Source: Geothrix rubra (GTDB taxonomy: Bacteria > Acidobacteriota > Holophagae > Holophagales > Holophagaceae). Taken from it: 64,000 nt of DNA. A program made the translations under genes and the position numbers. The notes below the pieces were generated by a model, which was not told where the DNA came from, made no database searches, and saw only the letters and a list, made by a program, of their open reading frames with translations. This document shows positions 33,472-41,705 of the stretch, piece after piece; positions within the stretch are counted from its first letter, which is position 1; every line of letters begins with the position of its first letter. Location of the stretch: positions 124,001 to 188,000 of the forward strand of contig NZ_BSDD01000002.1 in the NCBI RefSeq assembly GCF_030268065.1, given 5' to 3'.

Positions 33472-34304
33472 GGGCGGCTCCCCAGGAAGAGCCTCGGGTC
33501 CACCCGGGCGTCGTTGAGGCTCAGGGACCAGTGCAGGTGCGGCCCGGAGGCCCGGCCCGTCCGGCCCACCTCGCCCACCAGGTCGCCGGCCTTCACGACC
33601 TGCCCCTCCTTCACCTCGATCTTCGAGAGGTGGCAGAGCAGGCTGACCACGCCCTCGCCGTGGGCGATGAAGACCGCGTTCCCGCTGAAGAAGAAATCCC
33701 CGGTGAGCACCACGACGCCGGCGGCCGGCGCCCGCACGGCCTGGCCCTGGGGCGCCCGGATATCGAGGCCTGCGTGGGGGGAGCGGGGCTCGCCGTTGAA
33801 GATCCGGCGCAGGCCGAAGGAGGCCGTGAGGTCCCCCGGCGTGGGCCGCCGGAAGACGAGGGAGGGAACGAGTCCCTCGGGCCGGGCCTTCCAGGCCGGG
33901 CCGATGCGCAGACGCTCCCGGGCGATGCGGGCCTCCTCCTCCGGACCGGGAGTCACCAGGCGGGGGTCGGCCACATGCACGCGCTGGATCGGGTAGCGCT
34001 TGGGGCGGATGGTGAAGGCCACGGTGCGGCCATCCGCCTCGAGGGCGTCGGGCCCGGGCTTCGCGTCGAGGGGGATGCCCACGATGGCGACCCACCCGCG
34101 CCCGACCTGGCGCGACAGCAGGGGCTGGCCATGGTAGGTGGCCTCGCCGGGCCTTCCGCCCGGAAGGGGCACCACCGCCACGCCGCCGGGCACCGGGGAA
34201 GGCCTGAAGGGCAGCGCCTCCGGCCGCGAGGCGCGGGCCACCGGCCCTGCGGCGAGGAACAGGGCCGCAAAGGCAGGGATGACGGCACGCGGGATCCGGA
34301 GCAT
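33468..34304 (-). CDS. Secreted M23 (LytM-type) peptidase
   Basis: 278 aa with a signal peptide (MLRIPRAVIPAFAALFLAAG). A beta-rich N-part precedes the LytM domain at about 165-275. The zinc ligands lie in SPHAGLDIRAP and SGPHLHWSL, and FGLRRIFNGE precedes them. It cuts peptide cross-bridges of peptidoglycan or regulates amidases. The ATG 34304 start has GGAGG upstream. It is followed in the operon by the HELFH protein. Confidence 0.9.
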   Translation of the reverse strand: MLRIPRAVIPAFAALFLAAGPVARASRPEALPFRPSPVPGGVAVVPLPGGRPGEATYHGQPLLSRQVGRGWVAIVGIPLDAKPGPDALEADGRTVAFTIRPKRYPIQRVHVADPRLVTPGPEEEARIARERLRIGPAWKARPEGLVPSLVFRRPTPGDLTASFGLRRIFNGEPRSPHAGLDIRAPQGQAVRAPAAGVVVLTGDFFFSGNAVFIAHGEGVVSLLCHLSKIEVKEGQVVKAGDLVGEVGRTGRASGPHLHWSLSLNDARVDPRLFLGSRP

Positions 34305-34359
34305 CCGGGTTCCTCCAGGAAGGGGATCCAGGATAGCGGGCCACCGCGCCGGGAGGTGG

Positions 34360-34389
34360 TTGACAGCGGAAGGCGGAGGATACATATTT
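34360..34389 (+). promoter_or_regulatory. Sigma-70-type promoter of the marR unit
   Basis: TTGACA at 34360-34365 and, 17 bp on, CATATT (34383-34388) in an AT-rich patch. The region from there to the ATG contains CGAATTCG and near-symmetric TTCG/CGAA half-sites (34394-34415), which is where a MarR dimer would be expected to autoregulate. Confidence 0.6.
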
Positions 34390-34420
34390 ATTTCGAATTC
34401 GTACTATTCGGAGTCGTATC

Positions 34421-34852
34421 ATGTCCCTCGACCTCATCCTCCAGCTCCACCGCGCCACCCACCGGGTGGGCCTCTTCCTTGCCGCCTGGGAACCACCTCT
34501 GGGAGTGAACCAGGCCGAAGCCCACATCCTGGCCTTCCTGGCCCAGGCCGGGCCGAGCCCCATCGGCGCGGTGCACCGCGCCTTTGCCCACAAGCGGTCC
34601 ACCCTCACGGGCGTGCTGGACCGGCTGGAGGGCAAGGGCTGGATCGCCCGGGAACCCCACCCCGACGACCGACGCTCCACGCTGCTCCGCCTCACTCCCA
34701 AGGGCGTGAAGCAGGCCGCCAAGGTGAAGGCGGCCATGACCGCCCTGGGCGACGCCCTGGCCGAGGAGCTGTCCCCTCACGCCCTGGCCGCCACGGCCCG
34801 CTGCCTGGAGGCCCTGGAGCACGCCGCCGAGCGCGCCGGCGGCGGCGACTGA
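34421..34852 (+). CDS. MarR-family transcriptional regulator
   Basis: 143 aa winged-helix protein. It has an N-terminal dimer helix, LGVNQAEAHILAFLAQAG, the recognition helix region (SPIGAVHRAFAHKRSTLTGVLDRLEGKGWI), the wing PHPDDRRSTLLRLTPKG and C-terminal dimerisation helices. Such regulators usually repress their own unit and respond to small phenolic or oxidant ligands. The gene next door (34901) is probably co-regulated. Confidence 0.9.
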   Translation: MSLDLILQLHRATHRVGLFLAAWEPPLGVNQAEAHILAFLAQAGPSPIGAVHRAFAHKRSTLTGVLDRLEGKGWIAREPHPDDRRSTLLRLTPKGVKQAAKVKAAMTALGDALAEELSPHALAATARCLEALEHAAERAGGGD

Positions 34853-34900
34853 CCCCCCCTTCCCACCCTGCAGCGCCTCCCATGGAGGCCCGGAGACCCC

Positions 34901-35404
34901 ATGCCCATCGCGACCCCGCCCGCCCACCAGGCCCCGCAACCTGCGCCTCCCTTCAAGGCTCGCACGCGATCGTTCGAGTACGCGCAGCATCTGGCGGCCC
35001 GCCCCGTCGACGTGATGCCTTTCCTCACGGCCACGGGCGAGCGGGCCTGGGCGAAGGGCTGGAACCCCTCGGTGCTCCTTCCCGAATCCGGGCCCGAAGG
35101 CGAGGGGGCCGTGTTCACCACGCCGCACACCTGGTGGGTCTGCACGGAGTTCTCCGCTCCGGAGAACGGCCGCCCCGCCCGGATCACCTACGCCCACTTC
35201 ACCCCGGGCCGGGACCTCACCACGATCCACATCACCCTGGCCCCGGAGGGCGAGGGCGGCACCCTGGCCCGCGTCCGCTACGCCTGGACCGGCCTCTCCG
35301 GCGAGGGCAACGCCTTCGTCGAGGGCCAGACCGCCGCCGGCTTCGAACAGGACATGCGGGAATGGGAGGCGGATCTCAACGCGACCCTGCGCCAGCGGAA
35401 GTGA
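34901..35404 (+). CDS. SRPBCC/START-like domain protein
   Basis: 167 aa with no signal peptide. A disordered Pro/Ala start is followed by alternating strands with aromatic residues (PHTWWVCTEFSAPENG, ITYAHFTPGRDLTTIHITL, ARVRYAWTGLSGEGNAFV) and a long C-terminal helix. That is the usual layout of SRPBCC ligand-binding proteins. It lies 48 bp after marR and may bind or process its ligand. Assignment by fold pattern only. Confidence 0.55.
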   Translation: MPIATPPAHQAPQPAPPFKARTRSFEYAQHLAARPVDVMPFLTATGERAWAKGWNPSVLLPESGPEGEGAVFTTPHTWWVCTEFSAPENGRPARITYAHFTPGRDLTTIHITLAPEGEGGTLARVRYAWTGLSGEGNAFVEGQTAAGFEQDMREWEADLNATLRQRK

Positions 35405-35416
35405 ACCTCCCGCGCC

Positions 35417-35872
35417 TCACCCCAGGGGCGTCTCCTCCGGCGCCACGCGGGGGCCCTCCGTGAACCCCTCCTCCCGCATCTTCACGGCGTCCTGGTAGGC
35501 GGCGAGGACGGCGGTGCGTATGCGGAGGTACGAGGTCTCGGTGACCTTGGTGTTGAAGGTGAGGGTGGCCACCAGGTAGTCCCGGCCGTCGGGCATGGTC
35601 TGGGGGGCACTCACCTGGACCTGGGGGGGCATGATGGCGCAGGAGCTGCCCTCCCGCAGGCGGGCGGAGAGGGCGTCGCACCAGGCCTGGAGCTGGGGCG
35701 TGAGGGCGAGGCCCTGGGCCGGGGAGGCCACCATCACCCGGCCGTAGAGGGTGAAGAAGAGCCGCAGCTGGGGCGGGTCGAAGGAATGGTTCAGGTAGCC
35801 CGACATGCTGGCGATCTGCTGGAAGTCCTTGAGCAGGGCCTGGAGCTTGGGGCTGGGCTGCAGCTGGGCCAT
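35417..35872 (-). CDS. Conserved hypothetical protein after mtnP
   Basis: 151 aa, cytoplasmic, mixed alpha/beta, with no motif I can name. Features: an amphipathic N-terminal helix, PPQLRLFFTLYGRVMVAS, and a strand-rich middle (DYLVATLTFNTKVTETSYLRI). Its ATG overlaps the mtnP stop (ATGA), so it is made with MTA phosphorylase. Function unknown. Confidence 0.55.
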   Translation of the reverse strand: MAQLQPSPKLQALLKDFQQIASMSGYLNHSFDPPQLRLFFTLYGRVMVASPAQGLALTPQLQAWCDALSARLREGSSCAIMPPQVQVSAPQTMPDGRDYLVATLTFNTKVTETSYLRIRTAVLAAYQDAVKMREEGFTEGPRVAPEETPLG

Positions 35873-36744
35873 CAGCGCTTCCCGTAGCCGTACTTCGAGA
35901 CCAGCAGGTCGAGGCGACGGCGCGCATCGATCGAGACGTGCTCCGGGGCGGTGAAGAGCGCGGCCTTCAGGGCCTCCCCGCAGGCGCAGGGGCGCGGGGC
36001 ACCCACCAGGTCGGGCACGGTCGCGCGGAGCAGGGCCTGGGCCTTGTCCACGTTGGCCTGCATGACCTCCAGCACCGAGGCCGCGTCCACGGCCTCCTCG
36101 CCCTCCCGCCAGGCGTCGTAGTCGGTGACCAGGGCGATGCAGGCATAGCAGAGCTCCGCCTCCCGGGCGAGCTTGGCCTCCGTCACCTGGGTCATGCCGA
36201 TGAGGTCCGCCCCCCAGCTCTGGTGCAGGCGGCTCTCGGCGCGGGTGGAGAAGGCGGGGCCTTCCATGCAGACGTAGGTGGCCCCGTCCTCGAGCGGCAG
36301 GCCCAGCCGCCGGCCCGCGGCCATCAGCGCCTCCGACAGGTGCGGGCAGGTGGGCTCGGCGAAGCCCACATGGGCCACCAGCCCCCCGCCGAAGAAGGAG
36401 TCCTGCCGCAGCTTGGTCCGGTCCACGAACTGCCGGGCCAGGCGCAGGTCCCCGGGCCGGTGGCGGGCCTGCAGGCTGCCCACGGCCGAGACGGAGACCA
36501 GCCGCTCGACGCCCAGGAACTTCAGGGCCCAGAGGTTCGCCCGGTAGGGCACCTCCGTGGGCGTGAAGCGGTGCCCTTCGCCGTGCCGGGCCAGGAAGGC
36601 CACGGGCGCGCCGTCCAGGGTGCCCAGGTGGACGGGGCCCGAGGGATCCCCGAAGGGCGTCTGCACCAGCTCCGTCCGTTCCAGGGCGAGGCCGGCCATC
36701 CGGTAGAGTCCACTGCCGCCGAGGATGCCGATGGGTGCCTTCAT
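35872..36744 (-). CDS. mtnP: S-methyl-5'-thioadenosine phosphorylase (or MTI phosphorylase)
   Basis: 290 aa. GILGGSGLY, the phosphate/ribose loop RHGEGHRFTPTEVPYRAN, the base-site stretch GMTQVTEAKLAREAELCYA and TDYDAW are typical of MTAP. It releases adenine (or hypoxanthine for the inosine variant) and methylthioribose-1-phosphate in methionine salvage. The small-residue content at the base site cannot separate MTA from MTI use by eye. Length (usual 280-290) is normal. Confidence 0.9.
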   Translation of the reverse strand: MKAPIGILGGSGLYRMAGLALERTELVQTPFGDPSGPVHLGTLDGAPVAFLARHGEGHRFTPTEVPYRANLWALKFLGVERLVSVSAVGSLQARHRPGDLRLARQFVDRTKLRQDSFFGGGLVAHVGFAEPTCPHLSEALMAAGRRLGLPLEDGATYVCMEGPAFSTRAESRLHQSWGADLIGMTQVTEAKLAREAELCYACIALVTDYDAWREGEEAVDAASVLEVMQANVDKAQALLRATVPDLVGAPRPCACGEALKAALFTAPEHVSIDARRRLDLLVSKYGYGKR

Positions 36745-36799
36745 GAGGTCATTCTACTTGCCTCGGGGCCGTCGCCGTGGAAACCTCAGGGTTCTGACA

Positions 36800-36975
36800 T
36801 CGCGTGCTGGATGTTCGGGAAGCAGGTGAGACTCCTGCGCTGCCCCGCAACGGTATGCACCACGCCCTTCCAGGCGTGAGACCCCAAACCCGAGCCACTG
36901 GGAATCGTCCCGGGAAGGCGAAGGGGGCGCCGCAAGGCCCCGGTCGCGTGCGAGCCCGGAGACCGGTCCACCACC
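36800..36975 (+). ncRNA. Cobalamin riboswitch
   Basis: All main sequence blocks are present in order: GGGAAGCAGGTGAGACTCC, CTGCCCCGCAACGGT, the B12 box GAGCCACTGGGAA, GGGAAGGCG and the closing GGAGACCGG. It lies about 100 bp before btuB and should turn off the uptake operon when adenosylcobalamin binds. Confidence 0.93.
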
Positions 36976-37072
36976 TCAACCCCCTGTCGCGGGCACAGGC
37001 CGGGCCATGGTCCCCCACCACTCGAACCGGGGATCCGCCCATGCTTCCGCGGCTTCATGCGTGGAGGCATGA

Positions 37073-39118
37073 ATGGGTCCCTCGAGGCTCACCTTCGTCC
37101 TGGCGGCCCTGTCCGCCCTTTCCCTTGCCGGCGCGGCCGACCCCGCCCCGCCGGCCCCCAAGGCGCCCCCCGAGGCCACGGTCACCGTCAGCGCCGAGGC
37201 CGCGCCCGTGGCCGTGACCCGCACGCCGGCGCCGGTCTTCATCCTCGAGGCCCAGGAGATCCAGCGCCTGGGTGTCCGCACCCTGGCGGACCTGATGGCC
37301 GCGGTCCAGCCCGGCGCTGTCATGCCCACCGGGGACGCCGGCGCCCAGACCTCCGCCTTCCTCAACGGGACGCTCAGCCGCAACGTGGTCGTGCTGCTGG
37401 ATGGCGTCCGCCTCAACGATCCCACGGCCCTGAGTCCCGACCTCGGGGCCCTCAGCCTCACGGGCATCGAGCGGGTGGAGCTGATCCTGGGCCCCGCCTC
37501 CGTCCTCTACGGCAGCGATGCCATCGGCGGCGTCATCGCCCTCACCAGCTTCGGCCGCGGCGGCGAGGGCACCCACGGCCAGGCGGGCCTGAAGGGCGGC
37601 ACCGACGGCCTGCGGGGCGCCTCGGCCCGGATCCAGGTGGCGGGCGGCGCGGGCTGGCTCAGCGCCGGCGGCGAGGCCCTCCGCCAGGCCAACGGCTTCC
37701 CCGGCGACACCTACCACCAGGCCGGGGGCTTCCTGCGGATGGGCGCCCGGCTGGGCGCGGCGGACCTCACGGCCTTCTACCGCAATGCGGGACAGACGGC
37801 CTCCATCCCCTTCACCACCACGGGCTGGCCCTCCATGCGCACCTACCAGCCGGACCGGGAGACCCACGCCCGCCAGGAGAGCTGGGGCGCCAGCCTGCGC
37901 TGGCCCCTGGGCCCCACCCTCCTCCTGGAGGACACGCTGCAGGCCCTCTCCGGCAGCACGGGGGACCCCGTAGATCTCGCCCCCCGCCAGCAGGTGCTCC
38001 GCGACTTCCGGCGGACGGAGGACCAGCTGTCCCTCCACTGGACCCCGGCGCCGGGCATTCGCCTCTCGGGCCGCCTGGAGGGCCGCGTGGACACCAGCCA
38101 TGCCCGGAACTACTACGACCCGGACACTTTCGCGGCCACGCCCTACCGCGGCGAGGGGCACGACCTGGCGGGCGCGCTGGAGCTGCGCTGGACGCTGGCG
38201 GAGGGCCTGGACTGGGTGGCCGGCCTGCGGCGCGACGGCGCCCACCGGGACCTCACCCGCCTGGACACCGGCGCCCGGACCCGCGTCGGCAGCGCCGAGG
38301 CGGGCACCTGGCGGACGGGACTGAACTGGACCCTTGCCCCCGCCCTGCGCCTCTACGCCAGCGCCGGCCAGGGATTCCGGGTGCCCAACACCGTGGAGTT
38401 CACCCTCAACGCCCAGGCCGCGGCCCAGGACGGCACGGCCTACCCCCTGCTTCCGGAGCGCAGCCGCACCGTGCAGATCGGCGCCACGGGCCAGTTCGGC
38501 GGGCACTGGGAGTACCGCCTGGAAGCCCAGCGCACCCGCATCTCCGACCTGCTGGCCTACGTCTACGACACCAGCTTCGCCTTCCCGCCCCTCTTCACCT
38601 CCCACTACGCCAACCAGGGCGGCATCCGGGCCCAGGGCGTGGAGGGGGCCCTGGGCTGGCGCGGCGGCGGCGATCTGGCGTACGGCTGGGACCTCGTCCT
38701 CCGCAGCCAGGAGACTCGCGACCTGGACCACAACACGGACGCGGACCGCTTCGGGGCCCAGAACACGGCCATCCTGAGGCATCCCTTCTTCACCGCCGCC
38801 GCCTCGGCCTTCGTGCAGGGCGCCGCCTGGCGGGCGGACGTGCGACTGGCCCAGGTCGGCCCCCGCTACGACGTCAACGACACCACCTACGCCGTGATGT
38901 CCACCGGGAAGCCCTACCGCGAGCTCGCGCTGGGCCTCTCCTGGGATCCCCGGCCCGACCTGACCCTGGCCCTGCGGGGCGAGCACCTGCTCCAGCCGCG
39001 GCAGACCGTGGAGGACTGGCGCTCCGGCCGCTACGATGGCAACGGCGACGCGGCCCTGGTCTACGGCTTCCCGGCGCCCTTCCCCCGCTGGACCCTCTCC
39101 GCCACCTGGAGGTACTGA
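37073..39118 (+). CDS. btuB: TonB-dependent cobalamin receptor
   Basis: 681 aa outer-membrane receptor. It has a signal peptide, a TonB-box-like segment (EATVTVSA, about 34-41), a plug domain (about 50-160; NVVVLLDGVRLND, VELILGPASVLYGSDAIGGVI) and a 22-strand barrel ending in aromatic SATWRY. The riboswitch upstream and btuFCD downstream show that the cargo is cobalamin or a corrinoid. ATG 37073 has GGAGG upstream. Its stop overlaps the btuF start (TGATG). Confidence 0.93.
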   Translation: MGPSRLTFVLAALSALSLAGAADPAPPAPKAPPEATVTVSAEAAPVAVTRTPAPVFILEAQEIQRLGVRTLADLMAAVQPGAVMPTGDAGAQTSAFLNGTLSRNVVVLLDGVRLNDPTALSPDLGALSLTGIERVELILGPASVLYGSDAIGGVIALTSFGRGGEGTHGQAGLKGGTDGLRGASARIQVAGGAGWLSAGGEALRQANGFPGDTYHQAGGFLRMGARLGAADLTAFYRNAGQTASIPFTTTGWPSMRTYQPDRETHARQESWGASLRWPLGPTLLLEDTLQALSGSTGDPVDLAPRQQVLRDFRRTEDQLSLHWTPAPGIRLSGRLEGRVDTSHARNYYDPDTFAATPYRGEGHDLAGALELRWTLAEGLDWVAGLRRDGAHRDLTRLDTGARTRVGSAEAGTWRTGLNWTLAPALRLYASAGQGFRVPNTVEFTLNAQAAAQDGTAYPLLPERSRTVQIGATGQFGGHWEYRLEAQRTRISDLLAYVYDTSFAFPPLFTSHYANQGGIRAQGVEGALGWRGGGDLAYGWDLVLRSQETRDLDHNTDADRFGAQNTAILRHPFFTAAASAFVQGAAWRADVRLAQVGPRYDVNDTTYAVMSTGKPYRELALGLSWDPRPDLTLALRGEHLLQPRQTVEDWRSGRYDGNGDAALVYGFPAPFPRWTLSATWRY

Positions 39119-39945
39119 TGCGCCGGCTGCGGCCGCTCCTCCTGCTCGCCATCCTGCTGCCCCTCGCCGCGGCTCCGCCGCGGCGGGTGGTGAGCCAAAC
39201 CGTGGGCACGGACGAACTGCTGCTGGCCCTGGCGGCCCCGGGCCAGATCGCCGCCCTCAGCAACCTGGGCCGCGATGCCCGCTACAGCCCCGTCGCCGGG
39301 GAGGCCAAGGGCTATCCGACCCTGAAGGACAGCGATGCCGAGAGCGTCCTGTCCCACCATCCGGACCTGGTGCTCGCCGCCAGCTACACCCGCCCCGAGA
39401 CCCTGGCCCTGCTCCGGCGGGCCGGGGTCCGGCTGCTGGTGTTCGACCACTTCGACACCCTGGAGGACGTCTACGCGGACCTGCGCCTCCTGGGGCGCGA
39501 ACTGGGCCGCGAGGCGCAGGCCGAAGCCCTCATCGCCCAGTGCCGGACGCGCGTGGCGGCCCTGGCCAGGCGCCTCCAGGGCGTGCGTCCCGTGCGGGTG
39601 CTGGCCGCCAGCATCTACCCCTTCACCGCCGGCGCGGGCACCACCTTCCAGGATCTCTGCGACCACGCCGGCGCCCTCAACGTGGCCGCCGAGGCGGGCC
39701 TCCGGGGCCACCAGCCCACGCCCACGGAGCGGCTCCTCACCTGGAACCCCGAGGTGCTGGTGGCCGACGACGAGCCCGCCCTCCGGGAGCGCCTGGCCCA
39801 GATCCCCTCGTACCGCCTGCTGCCCGCCTTCCGGGCCGGGCGCCTGGTGCTGCTGCCGGGGCCGCTGATGTCCAGCGTCTCGCACCACCGCATCGACGCC
39901 TATGAGCAGCTGGCCCGGGCCCTCCACCCGGAGCGCTTCCGGTGA
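39118..39945 (+). CDS. btuF: Cobalamin ABC transporter, periplasmic binding protein
   Basis: 275 aa with a signal peptide (LRPLLLLAILLPLAAAPPRR). It has the two-lobed BtuF/FepB-type fold: VGTDELLLALAAPGQIAALS, HHPDLVLAASYTRPETLALL, the long linker helix (residues about 110-150) and LTWNPEVLVADDEPALRERL. It carries vitamin B12 from the barrel to BtuC. Starts and stops overlap with btuB (TGATG) and btuC (GTGA). Confidence 0.9.
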   Translation: MRRLRPLLLLAILLPLAAAPPRRVVSQTVGTDELLLALAAPGQIAALSNLGRDARYSPVAGEAKGYPTLKDSDAESVLSHHPDLVLAASYTRPETLALLRRAGVRLLVFDHFDTLEDVYADLRLLGRELGREAQAEALIAQCRTRVAALARRLQGVRPVRVLAASIYPFTAGAGTTFQDLCDHAGALNVAAEAGLRGHQPTPTERLLTWNPEVLVADDEPALRERLAQIPSYRLLPAFRAGRLVLLPGPLMSSVSHHRIDAYEQLARALHPERFR

Positions 39946-40928
39946 AGGGCCGGGGGGCCCTCCCGCTGCTGGCGCTGCTCCTCGTGGCGGCCTTCCTGGC
40001 CTCCCTGGCCTTCGGCGAGCTGCGGCTGTCCCCGATGCAGGTGCTGGATGCCCTCTTCGGCCGGGGGGACGAGCTGACCCGCACGGTGATCTGGGACTTC
40101 CGCCTGCCCCGCACCCTCGTGGGGCTGGCCGCAGGCGCGGCGCTGGCCGCCAGCGGCACGGTGATGCAGGCCTTCTTCCGCAACCCCCTGGCCGACCCGG
40201 GCCTGCTGGGCGTCAGCAGCGGCGGGGCCCTGGGTGCCGTGGCCGTGCTGGCCCTCGGCCCCTCCCTGGGCCTCGCCGCCGCCTCCCTCTGGACCCTGCC
40301 GGTGGCCTCCACCGTCGGCGCCTTCGGCGCCACCGGGGCCGTGATGATGCTGGCGGAACGCGGCGCCAGCACCGAGCGCCTGCTGCTCTCCGGCGTGGCC
40401 CTCAACGCCCTCCTGGGGGCAGGCACCAGCTTCCTCCTCACGATCACCGCCGGCCACTTCGAGGTGAACGCCCAGATCCTCTTCTGGCTCATGGGCGGAC
40501 TCGAAAACCGCAGCTGGGAGCATGTCTGGATGGGGGTGCCGGTCATCGCCCTGGGCTGCGCCCTCCTGCTGCCCCTGGGCCGGGGCCTGAACCTGCTGAG
40601 CCTGGGCGAGCAGAGCGCCCAGAGCCTCGGCGTGGACGTGCATCGCCTGCGCCGGAAGCTCATCGTGCTGGCCACGGTGCTCACGGCCCTGGCCACGGCC
40701 ACCGGCGGCATCATCGGCTTCGTGGGCCTGGTGGTGCCCCACGTCCTGCGCCTGGTCTGGGGCCCCGACCACCGCCGGCTGCTGCCCGCAGCCATGCTCG
40801 GGGGCGGGACCTTCCTCCTGGCCTGCGACCTGGTGACCCGCCTCTTCCCCATCGGCCTCCGCCTGGGTGTCGTCACCGCCGTGGTGGGCGGCCCCTTCTT
40901 CCTTTGGCTGCTGCGGAGGCCCCGGTGA
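39942..40928 (+). CDS. btuC: Cobalamin ABC transporter permease (FecCD family)
   Basis: 328 aa with about ten membrane helices. FRLPRTLVGLAAGAALAASG, GVSSGGALGA, the ATPase-contact loop near QSLGVDVHRLR and FVGLVVPHVLRL match BtuC/FecCD. It forms the inner-membrane channel as a dimer with BtuD. It begins at GTG 39942, overlapping btuF. Confidence 0.93.
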   Translation: MKGRGALPLLALLLVAAFLASLAFGELRLSPMQVLDALFGRGDELTRTVIWDFRLPRTLVGLAAGAALAASGTVMQAFFRNPLADPGLLGVSSGGALGAVAVLALGPSLGLAAASLWTLPVASTVGAFGATGAVMMLAERGASTERLLLSGVALNALLGAGTSFLLTITAGHFEVNAQILFWLMGGLENRSWEHVWMGVPVIALGCALLLPLGRGLNLLSLGEQSAQSLGVDVHRLRRKLIVLATVLTALATATGGIIGFVGLVVPHVLRLVWGPDHRRLLPAAMLGGGTFLLACDLVTRLFPIGLRLGVVTAVVGGPFFLWLLRRPR

Positions 40929-41653
40929 CGGCCGCCCTCCAGGCCGCCGCGCTCTCGGTCCCCGGCCGGCTGGAGGACGTGTCGCTGGACCTGGGTCCCG
41001 GGGAGCTGGTTGCCGTGGTGGGCCCCAACGGCGCCGGCAAGTCCACGCTGATCCAGGCCCTGGCGGGGCTCCTCCCGGCTGAGGGTCAGATCCGATGGAA
41101 TGGACAGCTCCTGTCCGAGATCCCCTTCCAGGAGCGGGGCCGCCGGCTCGCCTGGGTGGGGCAGGAGGCCCTGTTCGACTTCGCCTTCCCCGTGCGGGAC
41201 GTGGTGGCCCAGGGTCGCTACGCCTGGGACGATGATCCGGCGGGCGTGGTCGAAGCCCTGACCGCCATGGATCTCGTGCCCCTGGCGGACCGTCCCGTGA
41301 CGCAGCTCTCCGGCGGCGAACGCCATCGCGTCATCCTGGCCCGGGCCCTGGCCACGGCGGCCCCCCTCCAGCTCTGGGACGAGCCCGTGGCCCAGCTCGA
41401 CGTGCGCCATGCCCTGGAGGTCTACCGCCTGGCGCGGCACCTCGCCGAGGCCGGCGGCACCGTGCTGGTCAGCCTCCACGACATCCGCGCCGCCTACCGG
41501 TTCGACCGGGTGCTGGTCCTCGACCACGGCCGGCTCGTGGGCAACGGGGACCCCCACGCCATCCTCACCGCCGGGCTCATCCGCGCCGTGTTCCGCGTCG
41601 AGGCCACCTTCGTGACCTCCCTCGTGCCCGAGCTGCCCGTGGATCCGGCCTGA
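40925..41653 (+). CDS. btuD: Cobalamin ABC transporter ATPase
   Basis: 242 aa. Walker A is GPNGAGKST, the Q-loop is WVGQEA, the signature is LSGGERHRV, Walker B is LQLWDEPVAQLD and the H-switch is VSLHDI. It powers import through BtuC. GTG 40925 overlaps the btuC stop. It is the last gene of the riboswitch-controlled unit and is convergent with the antiporter gene. Confidence 0.93.
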   Translation: MTAALQAAALSVPGRLEDVSLDLGPGELVAVVGPNGAGKSTLIQALAGLLPAEGQIRWNGQLLSEIPFQERGRRLAWVGQEALFDFAFPVRDVVAQGRYAWDDDPAGVVEALTAMDLVPLADRPVTQLSGGERHRVILARALATAAPLQLWDEPVAQLDVRHALEVYRLARHLAEAGGTVLVSLHDIRAAYRFDRVLVLDHGRLVGNGDPHAILTAGLIRAVFRVEATFVTSLVPELPVDPA

Positions 41654-41705
41654 ACCTTGGCTCAGGCTCCGGATGGTTCGATCCACCGCGGGGAATGCGG
41701 AGGCC

